This document shows positions 1 to 6,252 of a stretch of 18,829 bases of DNA, piece by piece. Source of the stretch: Acidobacteriota bacterium. GTDB taxonomy: Bacteria > Acidobacteriota > Terriglobia > Terriglobales > Acidobacteriaceae. The notes under the pieces were generated by a model. The model had not been told where the DNA came from. It did not search any database and saw only the letters and a list, made by a program, of their open reading frames with translations. Where the stretch lies: the NCBI GenBank assembly GCA_021799405.1, contig JAJZAL010000084.1:1-18829 (forward strand), written 5' to 3'. Numbering within the stretch: position 1 is the stretch's first letter; the number at the start of each line of letters is the position of its first letter. The position numbers were made by a program, and so were the translations under genes.

Positions 1-441
1 AACGGTGAAGAAGACTTTCTCTTTCCTTCCGTTCGCAAGGAAGGAAAGCAGCCGGTAACCCCGGACATGATCCTCAAGAAGATCATCCGTCCGGCCCTCA
101 TTCGAGCGGGCATCACGGACAAGGTGATTGGATGGCACAGCTTCCGTCACTCTCTGGCGACCAACCTGAGAGCGGCCGGAGCTGACCTGAAGACCGCGCA
201 GGAACTCCTTCGTCACGCCAACTCCCGGATAACGCTTGAGATTTATACGCGGGCCATTTCCGCAACCAAGCGCGAGGCCAATAACAAAGTCATGGAGATG
301 CTGATGGGAGCTTCAGCACCCTCCCCAGCACCCTCGCAACGGGGAACGATGCTGCTGGAAGGCAGCAAAAAGGGCGCTGAGAACTCTCAGCACCCTTCAG
401 CACCCTCGCGGGGTAAAACTCAACTTGTCACTGTCCCATAA
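1..441 (+). CDS. Tyrosine recombinase/phage-type integrase, C-terminal part (5' end outside window)
   Basis: The frame is open from base 1, so only the C-terminal part (146 codons) is visible. It holds the second half of the tyrosine recombinase catalytic domain. The box HSFRH (His codon at 136) gives the HxxR motif, LLRHANSRIT supplies the following His, and IYTR carries the nucleophilic Tyr (codon 244-246). Enzymes of this family cut and rejoin DNA at att sites through a 3'-phosphotyrosine. After the tyrosine there is an unusually long tail of about 60 residues, rich in Ala, Pro and Ser, encoded by repeated cagcaccct units, with no recognised function. The gene ends 22 bases before the 3' end of a tRNA-Asp gene, which is the usual integration position for such elements. 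The element body should therefore lie to the left. The family call is secure; the element type (phage, ICE or island) cannot be told. Confidence 0.88.
   Translation, partial: NGEEDFLFPSVRKEGKQPVTPDMILKKIIRPALIRAGITDKVIGWHSFRHSLATNLRAAGADLKTAQELLRHANSRITLEIYTRAISATKREANNKVMEMLMGASAPSPAPSQRGTMLLEGSKKGAENSQHPSAPSRGKTQLVTVP
313..413 (+). repeat. Imperfect direct repeat inside the integrase tail
   Basis: Bases 313-344 and 387-413 share the pattern tcagcaccct, a short spacer, then cagcaccctcgc and gggg. The copies differ by small indels (for example an extra aac before gggg in the first). The repeats encode the Ala-Pro-Ser motifs of the C-terminal tail. They suggest local duplication or capture of a repeat after the catalytic domain rather than conserved protein sequence. 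Confidence 0.55.
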
Positions 442-466
442 ACCATTTATTTTCTTTGGTTTATGG
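436..466. repeat. Perfect 10-bp inverted repeat joining the integrase stop codon and the tRNA CCA end
   Basis: ccataaacca (436-445) and tggtttatgg (457-466) are exact reverse complements around an 11-base T-rich loop. The left arm contains the integrase stop codon TAA (439-441). The right arm contains the TGG (464-466) that is the tRNA CCA end read on the other strand. There is no T tract after the stem on the plus strand and the stem is AT-rich, so it is not a classical intrinsic terminator. It may serve as a two-way 3' end structure for the convergent genes or as part of a recombination site; both roles are inference. Confidence 0.6.
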
Positions 467-540
467 CGGGGACGACGGGGCTCGAACCCGCGACCTCTGC
501 CGTGACAGGGCAGCATTCTAACCAACTGAACTACGTCCCC
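464..540 (-). tRNA. tRNA-Asp (anticodon GTC)
   Basis: Read on the minus strand, the 77-base segment folds as a full cloverleaf. The acceptor stem is GGGGACG paired with CGTCCCC, with discriminator G and an encoded CCA. A four-pair D stem is present, the anticodon stem is CTGCC/GGCAG with loop CTGTCAC (anticodon GTC, Asp), and the T arm carries the TTCGAGC loop. A possible -10 box, TATATT on the minus strand (556-561), lies 15 bases upstream; no good -35 is seen. The 3' end faces the integrase gene 22 bases away, so this tRNA is the likely attachment site of the element to the left, with the tRNA 3' sequence kept intact. Confidence 0.96.
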
Positions 541-704
541 AACAACTACTTTCTCAATATAGCAGAACTCGCCGCCCGCTCCCGCTCAACTCGTGGAAAT
601 CTTTGCATTTGTATCGGTTGCAGCATCATTTCCGACAACGATGCACGACGCAGTCCCAAGACAGGCCCTCGTCCCGCCCTTTGCCGCGCTGGCTTTCTGA
701 GCGA

Positions 705-1997
705 TCAGATATCGGTTCCGGTCATCTGTGGCCGGTGCAGAGTCGGCGGCTCGCTGCTCCCATGGGTGTTCGCCTTGCGCAGCGACGGACGGCTGTTGCT
801 TGGTGGCGCATGCAGCTTGCGGCGATTTTCAATGCGCGCCAGCCGCGCCTTCACCGTTTCGAACTCCGACGTGTCTTCGATGTATTGCCTCTTCGGCGGA
901 AGAATGTGTGCAATCTCCTTTTCCGCTGCCAGTACACGATCCGGAGTCATCGGGTGCGTCGAAAACACGCGCGTCATGATGTTCGGCTTCTGTTTTTCCA
1001 GCGCCTCGATCTTTTCAAAGAATGAGATCATCGCCGTCGGATCGTAGCCCGTCTTGTACAGGTACTGGATTCCCAGGTAGTCGGCCTGTGCCTCAAATTG
1101 CCGCGAAAATTTCAGAAACGCAACCGGTATCGCGATATTCGATGCCTCATAGATTCCATAACCTGCCCAGCCCCCGAGAAAAATCAGCGGAACGCTCCCG
1201 ATCTGTGCGAGGTGCATCCGCGTCAGTTGCCGCGCCGCGTGATGCGCCGCAACGTGCGCAATTTCGTGCGACATCACCGCGGCCAGTTCGGCCTCATCGT
1301 CCGCGGCCAGAATCAGCCCGGAATTGACGTACACAAAACCGCCCGGCAGTGAAAATGCATTGATCACGTTCGAGTCAATCACCTTGAACGTGAACGGCAC
1401 CTTCGCATCCGAGTTCTTCACCAGGTTCTGGCCGATTCGATTGATGTACTCATTGACCACCGGATCGGTGATGAAATGCGTGCTCTGGTTGATCTGCTGC
1501 GCGTACGCTGCGCCCATCGCAATCTGCTGCCGGTTGCTGTACCAGTCGCCGAAACCGCGCCCGCCAATGTCGCGTTCCCCTACCGCATTCACGTCCTGAA
1601 TACTGCCCGGCCGCACGCCCGGCATCACCCCGTTCGGTCCCGGCTTCACGCCCTCCGGTGGCAGCTCAGGATTCGGCAGCGGCTGCACCGCAGCCTCCTG
1701 CTTCTTTTCGGACTTCTTCTTCTCGGACTTCTTCTCTTCGGGCTTTTTCTCTTTCTTCTTTTCCTTCTTCACAGCCGGCACATCACTCTTCGGTGCCCCG
1801 CTCTTCTTCGAAGATCCCGGCGTTGTCGTCTGCGCCGAAACTGGAACCCCGGCCGTATTCTGCCCACTCGTTCCCTGCGTTGTCTGCGCCGTCGCGGCTG
1901 CAGACCCAAGGCAAAGACTCGCCGCCACCACCAGCGACGTCATCCCGCCGCTCATCGAACCGAGACAGGTCTTACCCTTTCGCTTTACCGCATCCAT
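705..1997 (-). CDS. Exported M48 family zinc metalloprotease with Lys/Glu-rich linker
   Basis: The 430-residue protein starts at the ATG at 1995-1997, preceded by GGGAG at proper spacing; longer in-frame starts would run into the upstream gene. Residues 1-38 form a signal peptide (basic start, SLVVAASLCL core, ATAQ end). Residues about 64-100 are a low-complexity Lys/Glu/Ser linker. The peptidase M48 domain follows, with the zinc motif HEIAH at residues 244-248 and the likely third ligand Glu302 in FEAQAD. THPMTPDR near residue 348 is typical of the BepA/LoiP-like branch. Family members are envelope proteases that degrade or help assemble misfolded outer-membrane proteins. No TPR repeats are seen, so it is shorter than BepA. 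It is probably the last gene of a three-gene minus-strand unit, though a weak own promoter (TTGCGG, 17 bases, TAATAG on the minus strand near 2040-2070) is possible. Confidence 0.9.
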   Translation of the reverse strand: MDAVKRKGKTCLGSMSGGMTSLVVAASLCLGSAAATAQTTQGTSGQNTAGVPVSAQTTTPGSSKKSGAPKSDVPAVKKEKKKEKKPEEKKSEKKKSEKKQEAAVQPLPNPELPPEGVKPGPNGVMPGVRPGSIQDVNAVGERDIGGRGFGDWYSNRQQIAMGAAYAQQINQSTHFITDPVVNEYINRIGQNLVKNSDAKVPFTFKVIDSNVINAFSLPGGFVYVNSGLILAADDEAELAAVMSHEIAHVAAHHAARQLTRMHLAQIGSVPLIFLGGWAGYGIYEASNIAIPVAFLKFSRQFEAQADYLGIQYLYKTGYDPTAMISFFEKIEALEKQKPNIMTRVFSTHPMTPDRVLAAEKEIAHILPPKRQYIEDTSEFETVKARLARIENRRKLHAPPSNSRPSLRKANTHGSSEPPTLHRPQMTGTDI

Positions 1998-2113
1998 CGC
2001 ATACTCCCAGGCGAAGCTGCCCCGTGCACGTCCGTTACCTATTAGTATGCTCCAGCCATCCCCGCAATTTCCCGTCCGCTTTCGCCTCATCGAAGCCCCG
2101 CGGCAAAGCCGTT

Positions 2114-2731
2114 TCAATTCAGGCTTTGCAGCCTCCCAATCAGCTTCTGCGCCAGATTTTCCCCGCTCTCTGACCACAGCAGCCGCGTCGCCGCCCCGGC
2201 ATTCTTTTGGATCGCCGTTGTCAGATCCACCAGCTTCTGCACATTCTGTTTGACGTACTGCGCGCTCCGCTCGTCCAGGTCCACATCTTCCTGCAGAAAC
2301 GGCGTGTCGCTGCCCAGATCGATCCGAATCTGCCCATTCTGTTCAAAGGCGCCTTCGTCGAAATCCGGACCAAACCCCGTAACCCGAACCGCTCGCGGCT
2401 CTTTCTTCCACACCGCGTCCAACCCTCCACTCTGCTCGACCACCCACAACTCCCACATCATCTCGAACTCGTAGGCGTAATCCTCATGCAGCCTCTCCGT
2501 CGCTTCCGCAATCACACGCGCCGGCTCCGCTGCCTCGTTCGTGTCCTTCTCGTCATAAATTCGCTGGTAAACCGGCGACTCCTGCCACGACAACGGATAT
2601 ACCGTCGCCGCCCGCACCCGCTCATTGCCGCTCACGATTGCAAACTGCCGCATCACCCGTTCCAGCGCTGCGGGGAGATCCGAAAATCGAAAATTCGCAT
2701 ACCAAAGACTCAGATAAAGCTGATCTGCCAT
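2114..2731 (-). CDS. Conserved-type hypothetical protein, about 205 aa, function unknown
   Basis: I do not recognise this family. From the ATG at 2729-2731 it encodes 205 residues; a GTG at 2753-2755 would add eight, but neither start has a strong ribosome site. It has no signal peptide, membrane segment or Cys motif, so it is probably cytoplasmic. It is acidic and rich in aromatic residues near the start (LYLSLWYANFRFSDL), with a following helical segment, a central stretch of Glu and Trp (YEFEMMWELWV), a part likely to be beta strands (VRVTGFGPDF, IRIDLGSDTPFL) and a helical C-terminus. It begins 50 bases after the SGNH hydrolase stop and ends 116 bases before the M48 start, so co-transcription with both is likely. 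Codon use resembles its neighbours. The coding call is well supported by length and context; the role is open. Confidence 0.75.
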   Translation of the reverse strand: MADQLYLSLWYANFRFSDLPAALERVMRQFAIVSGNERVRAATVYPLSWQESPVYQRIYDEKDTNEAAEPARVIAEATERLHEDYAYEFEMMWELWVVEQSGGLDAVWKKEPRAVRVTGFGPDFDEGAFEQNGQIRIDLGSDTPFLQEDVDLDERSAQYVKQNVQKLVDLTTAIQKNAGAATRLLWSESGENLAQKLIGRLQSLN

Positions 2732-2781
2732 ATCTACCAGTATGACCGTCTCCACCGCTCACGCGAAAGCATCGCAGCCTG

Positions 2782-3840
2782 TCACGATCTTCCCCGCCGC
2801 TTTGCTGCCTTTGCTGCCTTCAATCCAATCCGGGCGGGCGTCGAATCCAGCAGCGCCCAGTGGCTCACAATCGCCTTTGCCACCAGCGCATTGCCTTCGA
2901 TATTCAGGTGCATATGATCCCGCAGCCGAATACTGTTTCCGTAAGGCGCAAGCTCCCGCGTCAGATTCAAAAATGGAACTCCACGTTCCGCCGCCCACTG
3001 CTTCACCGCGTCCCTGCTCTCATTCACCACTCCCAGGGTGTACGGCCCGTAATACTTCCGAACAAATGGCAAGAACACAATCGACATCCTGCCCCCGGAA
3101 CCCTCCACAAACTTCTGCATCTCGGTCAGCACCTTCAAATTCTCCCCAAGAACATCCGCATTTTCATTTACCGTGTCGCCAGCCTGCCCCGGCGGCGCAC
3201 TCGGCGGACTCATCAGGTGCCACCGCATCAGCTTTCTGCGAATCAACGGCTCCAGCCCCCTGTCCCACAGCTCCTGGTATCCAAACACCGGGTGAATGCT
3301 GAGCGAAGGAATCCCTTCGTTATACGGATCCACTGCCTCCGCCTGCGTCGGATCCCCGTCATTCAACACCACGATCACCCGATTCGCGTCCAGCGTCCCG
3401 TGCTCGCGCAAATAAGCCAGCTCGTTTGCCGGAGCCCAGCCACCTGCCGCCCCATCCAGCACCTGTACCCGCTCATGCACAACCGCGGGCAGCTTCTTCT
3501 CAACGAGCGATGCAAAAATCTCTGACTGGTCCACTTGTGTCGTGCCGTAGGTCATCGAATCGCCCAGGAAATACACCCGCAGCGTGTGCGGCGGCCTCGT
3601 CGCCCTCACCGGCCCCGAACGCATCCCGTACCGGTTCGTCCATGCCCTCGCAATCAGGCTTTCGCTCAGCGGCCAGGTCCGCCAGATGTGCTGGTCCGGC
3701 ACCAACTCATACTTCGCCGGGCTGTGCCGCGTCACCAGGATCGGACGCCCCAGCCCCATCATTTCCAGCACGCATTCGCCGCCCACAATCAGTCCCACGC
3801 ACAACAGCGCGGCCTTCCACCGTGAGCGGCGCATCCTCAT
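2782..3840 (-). CDS. Membrane-anchored SGNH/GDSL-type hydrolase
   Basis: The protein has 352 residues from the ATG at 3838-3840, with GGGAGGG upstream; an open extension to 3954 is unlikely to be translated. Residues 1-25 are basic then hydrophobic (ALLCVGLIVGG), giving an N-terminal membrane anchor or signal. The SGNH blocks are in order: GDSMTYG with nucleophile Ser95, a Gly-Gly turn near residue 133 (GAAGGWAP), LNDGD with Asn160, and DHMH with Asp308 and His311. The family includes esterases, lipases and O-acetyl transfer or deacetylation enzymes acting on polysaccharides. The substrate cannot be read from sequence. The C-terminus ends in a lysine-alanine repeat (KAAKAAK) encoded by a ggcagcaaa repeat. 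It is the first gene of the minus-strand unit with the unknown protein and the M48 protease. TATAGA on the minus strand near 3870 is a possible -10 box. Confidence 0.85.
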   Translation of the reverse strand: MRMRRSRWKAALLCVGLIVGGECVLEMMGLGRPILVTRHSPAKYELVPDQHIWRTWPLSESLIARAWTNRYGMRSGPVRATRPPHTLRVYFLGDSMTYGTTQVDQSEIFASLVEKKLPAVVHERVQVLDGAAGGWAPANELAYLREHGTLDANRVIVVLNDGDPTQAEAVDPYNEGIPSLSIHPVFGYQELWDRGLEPLIRRKLMRWHLMSPPSAPPGQAGDTVNENADVLGENLKVLTEMQKFVEGSGGRMSIVFLPFVRKYYGPYTLGVVNESRDAVKQWAAERGVPFLNLTRELAPYGNSIRLRDHMHLNIEGNALVAKAIVSHWALLDSTPARIGLKAAKAAKRRGRS

Positions 3841-4027
3841 CCTGCCATTCCCTCCCTGTTCGCTTACTCTATAACGAAGCGGATGCCGCGGCGATTTTTC
3901 CCGCACGATCCCCGTCCCGGCTCTGCATTCGCAATCGCCCCATGTCGGGCGCATCCTCCGGCTTCACACCCCGGCTGCATCGTCGCAGTTCACCCAACCC
4001 ACAGGATGTGTATGCTGATAGGTTCCT

Positions 4028-4062
4028 CGGAATCCATCCCGGCCTGACTCGGATGGATTCCG
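4028..4062 (+). promoter_or_regulatory. 12-bp perfect inverted repeat upstream of the S10 peptidase gene
   Basis: cggaatccatcc (4028-4039) and ggatggattccg (4051-4062) pair perfectly around an 11-base loop and end 50 bases before the S10 start codon. A weak promoter candidate lies just upstream (TTCACC, 16 bases, TATGCT at about 4012), which would place the hairpin in the 5' untranslated RNA. It could be an mRNA-stabilising or attenuating hairpin, or a dimeric operator. No run of T follows directly. Confidence 0.55.
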
Positions 4063-4112
4063 GCTTCGTTTCACAGCCCGCTCTCTGCGGACCACCATCC
4101 CTTTGGAGGCTT

Positions 4113-5756
4113 ATGCGTAAATCCTTATCTCTGCTCTCTCTCTCGCTTGTTTCTGCCGTAGCGCTATCTGCTCTGCCCGCCCGCGCGGCTGACACCACCG
4201 CCAAAGCCGCCCCCGCACCCGCGGCCACGTCACCGCTTGACCACGCAGGCCACTCCACTGGCACCGTCACCATCAATGGCCAGAAGATCGCCTATGACGC
4301 CGTCGCCGGAACCATCACCGTCGGCGGCACCAATCAGATCAACAACAACCTCTACGGCGACAACGGCAAACCCCTCCCGGGCAGCGAAAACCCGCCCAAG
4401 AACGCCAAAGACGCGCCCCCTACCGCAAAAATCTTCTACGTCGCCTACTTCAAGCAGGGAGCCAACCCCGAAACTCGCCCCATCACCTTCCTCTATAACG
4501 GTGGTCCCGGCAGTTCCACCGTCTGGCTGCACATGGGCGCATTCGGTCCCCGGCGCGTCGTCACCAATACCGACCAGCACTTGCCCGCCGCGCCTTACGA
4601 GCTCATCAACAACAACAACAGCCTCCTCGACGCATCCGACCTCGTCTTCATCGATGCACCCGGCACGGGCTTCAGCCGCATCTACGGCAAAGACGCGCCC
4701 AAGGACTTCTGGGGCGTCGACCAGGACGCCAACGCCTTTGCCCGCTTCATCGTTCGCTTCGTCTCCAAATACCATCGCTGGAACTCCCCCAAGTACCTCT
4801 TCGGTGAGAGCTACGGCACCACCCGTTCGGCCGTCCTCGCCCAAATCCTCCAGAACGACGACAACATGGACCTGAACGGCGTCATCCTTCTCTCTGAAGT
4901 TCTGAACTTCGGCGACGGCGTCGACCAGCCCCAGCTCGACCCCGGCAACGACCGCCCCTACTGGCTCGCCCTGCCCACCTACGCAGCCACCGCCTGGTAC
5001 CACAAAAAGCTGCCCAGCTACCCGCACCTCCAGCCGCTGCTCCAGCAGGTGGAAGCCTTCGCGCAAGGCACCTACCAGCACGATCTCTCGCTCGGCTCCG
5101 AGCTGCCCGCCGCGCAGGAGCAGGCCGATGCAGAAAAACTCCAGCAGTTCACCAGCATCCCCGCCAGCTACTGGCTCCGCGCCGACCTCCGCGTCGGTGG
5201 TCTCCAGTTTGAAAAACGGCTCCTGCAGAGCAGCGACGAAACCACCGGTCGCCTCGACACTCGCTTCAGCGGACCCACCATCGACCCCATGAGCGAATAC
5301 GCCGAGTATGACCCCCAAAGCGCAGCCATCTCATCGGCTTATGTTTCGCTCTTCAACTCTTACGTCCGCAAGGACCTCCACTTCGGAGCCGGCCTGACCT
5401 ATCTGCCCGGCATCAACTTCAACGGCCACAATTGGGACATGAACCACGAGCAACCCATGGGCGGCTCCAAGTACACCGGCCTCTCCATGAACGTCATGCC
5501 CGACCTCGCCGTCGCCATGAAAACCAACCCCAACCTCAAGGTCATGCTCAACGGCGGATACTACGACCTCGCCACCCCGTTCTTCGCGGCCATGTATGAG
5601 GAGCACCACCTCAACATCCCCGAAAAGCTTGAGAAAAACATCTCCTACCACTTCTACAAGTCCGGACACATGGTCTACGTCAACCCCGTCACCCTCAAGC
5701 AGCTCCACGACAATGTCGCCGCTTTCATCAAGAGCACTGAGGCCGGCCAGATGTAA
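4113..5756 (+). CDS. Exported S10 family serine carboxypeptidase-like peptidase
   Basis: The start ATG follows GGAGG by three bases; the open frame extends further upstream but without a comparable start. The 547-residue product has a Sec signal peptide of about 26 residues ending in ARA. The S10 (serine carboxypeptidase) signature is complete. NGGPGSS begins at residue 129 and builds the oxyanion hole. GESYG carries nucleophile Ser233, NGGYYD carries Asp485, and KSGHM carries His519. Known members cleave C-terminal residues from peptides, best at acidic pH, and bacterial homologues are periplasmic or secreted; Acidobacteria often carry several. The mature N-terminus has an Ala/Pro-rich spacer (about residues 28-45). 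The gene stands alone, divergent from the SGNH operon, and is followed by a terminator at 5782-5813. Substrate range is unknown. Confidence 0.93.
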   Translation: MRKSLSLLSLSLVSAVALSALPARAADTTAKAAPAPAATSPLDHAGHSTGTVTINGQKIAYDAVAGTITVGGTNQINNNLYGDNGKPLPGSENPPKNAKDAPPTAKIFYVAYFKQGANPETRPITFLYNGGPGSSTVWLHMGAFGPRRVVTNTDQHLPAAPYELINNNNSLLDASDLVFIDAPGTGFSRIYGKDAPKDFWGVDQDANAFARFIVRFVSKYHRWNSPKYLFGESYGTTRSAVLAQILQNDDNMDLNGVILLSEVLNFGDGVDQPQLDPGNDRPYWLALPTYAATAWYHKKLPSYPHLQPLLQQVEAFAQGTYQHDLSLGSELPAAQEQADAEKLQQFTSIPASYWLRADLRVGGLQFEKRLLQSSDETTGRLDTRFSGPTIDPMSEYAEYDPQSAAISSAYVSLFNSYVRKDLHFGAGLTYLPGINFNGHNWDMNHEQPMGGSKYTGLSMNVMPDLAVAMKTNPNLKVMLNGGYYDLATPFFAAMYEEHHLNIPEKLEKNISYHFYKSGHMVYVNPVTLKQLHDNVAAFIKSTEAGQM

Positions 5757-5781
5757 CCACCACCCCTACACACACCATGTC

Positions 5782-5813
5782 GCCCCGGCAGACCAACCTC
5801 CGCCGGGGCTTTT
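5782..5813 (+). terminator. Intrinsic terminator of the S10 peptidase gene
   Basis: gccccggc (5782-5789) pairs with gccggggc (5802-5809) around a 12-base loop, directly followed by TTTT. It starts 25 bases after the S10 stop codon. Confidence 0.85.
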
Positions 5814-5840
5814 CCATTGAGCAGAAATAACAACACTGGT

Positions 5841-5945
5841 GCCCCATGTCCCGCAGGGACATGGGAATCGGCGCAAAGCGCCGACCCCAAAACTTCCCAC
5901 CTCAAACAAATCAAGGGTGCCCCGTCCTAGCTCCGCTAGGGCGGG
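5841..5945. repeat. Cluster of three tight hairpins, REP/mosaic-like repeat
   Basis: Three stem-loops with 3-base loops stand in a row. cccatgtccc/gggacatggg (5843-5852 with 5856-5865) has 10 pairs. tcggcgc/gcgccga (5868-5874 with 5878-5884) has 7. cccgtcctagc/gctagggcggg (5921-5931 with 5935-5945) has 11, with one G-T pair. The first and third are both preceded by gtgcccc or gtgccc, so they look like two copies of one unit, with the second hairpin as an appendage of the first. They come after the S10 terminator, so they are not needed for termination. The form matches dispersed extragenic palindromes; copy number in the genome cannot be seen here. Confidence 0.7.
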
Positions 5946-6252
5946 ACTGGAACAAGCAAATCTTGAAGCAAACGAACAAGCCGCCCCACCTGGTGCTACG
6001 CACTAACTGCAAGCCCCCATCACTCACATCTGGCACACTTTTCGTTACCGATTTTTGCCTCGATGAGTGCGATTTGGCGCACGTTGAGAACGTCTCTTGT
6101 GCGGGAGACACAATAGAGCGGAAGCCTTTTCCCCAGGACTGAGTGCGGTCAGTTTGTCCTCGGATCGCTCAGGAGGAATCGTTAAATCCAGTCAGCAGCC
6201 CGTGGATATTATGCTATCCTGTCCGCAATTTACGCAGAAAACCGGGACAGTC
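5946..6252. other. Non-coding upstream region of the lipoprotein gene
   Basis: No convincing gene is present. The frame of the downstream gene is open from 6097, but no start before 6253 gives a signal peptide at the N-terminus. TATTAT at 6207-6212 is a possible -10 box without a clear -35, which would put the transcript start about 34 bases before the ATG. AGGAGG occurs at 6171-6176 but no usable start codon follows it at the right distance. Confidence 0.5.

Noticed and set aside
463..1047. Plus-strand frame over the tRNA and M48 gene end
   Set aside because: It begins inside tRNA-Asp; its first residues (GTTGLEPATSAVTGQ) are the well-known false translation of a tRNA gene found in many databases.
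1998..2177. N-terminal extension of the M48 protease
   Set aside because: It would bury the signal peptide 60 residues inside the protein and overlap the upstream gene; a good ribosome site precedes the ATG at 1997.
4230..5318. 362-codon open frame opposite the S10 peptidase gene
   Set aside because: Val/Gly/Glu-rich antisense shadow; the plus-strand S10 peptidase has a complete catalytic triad.
5841..5945. CRISPR array
   Set aside because: Only two related units, each a palindrome with a 3-base loop, without regular spacers or cas genes.
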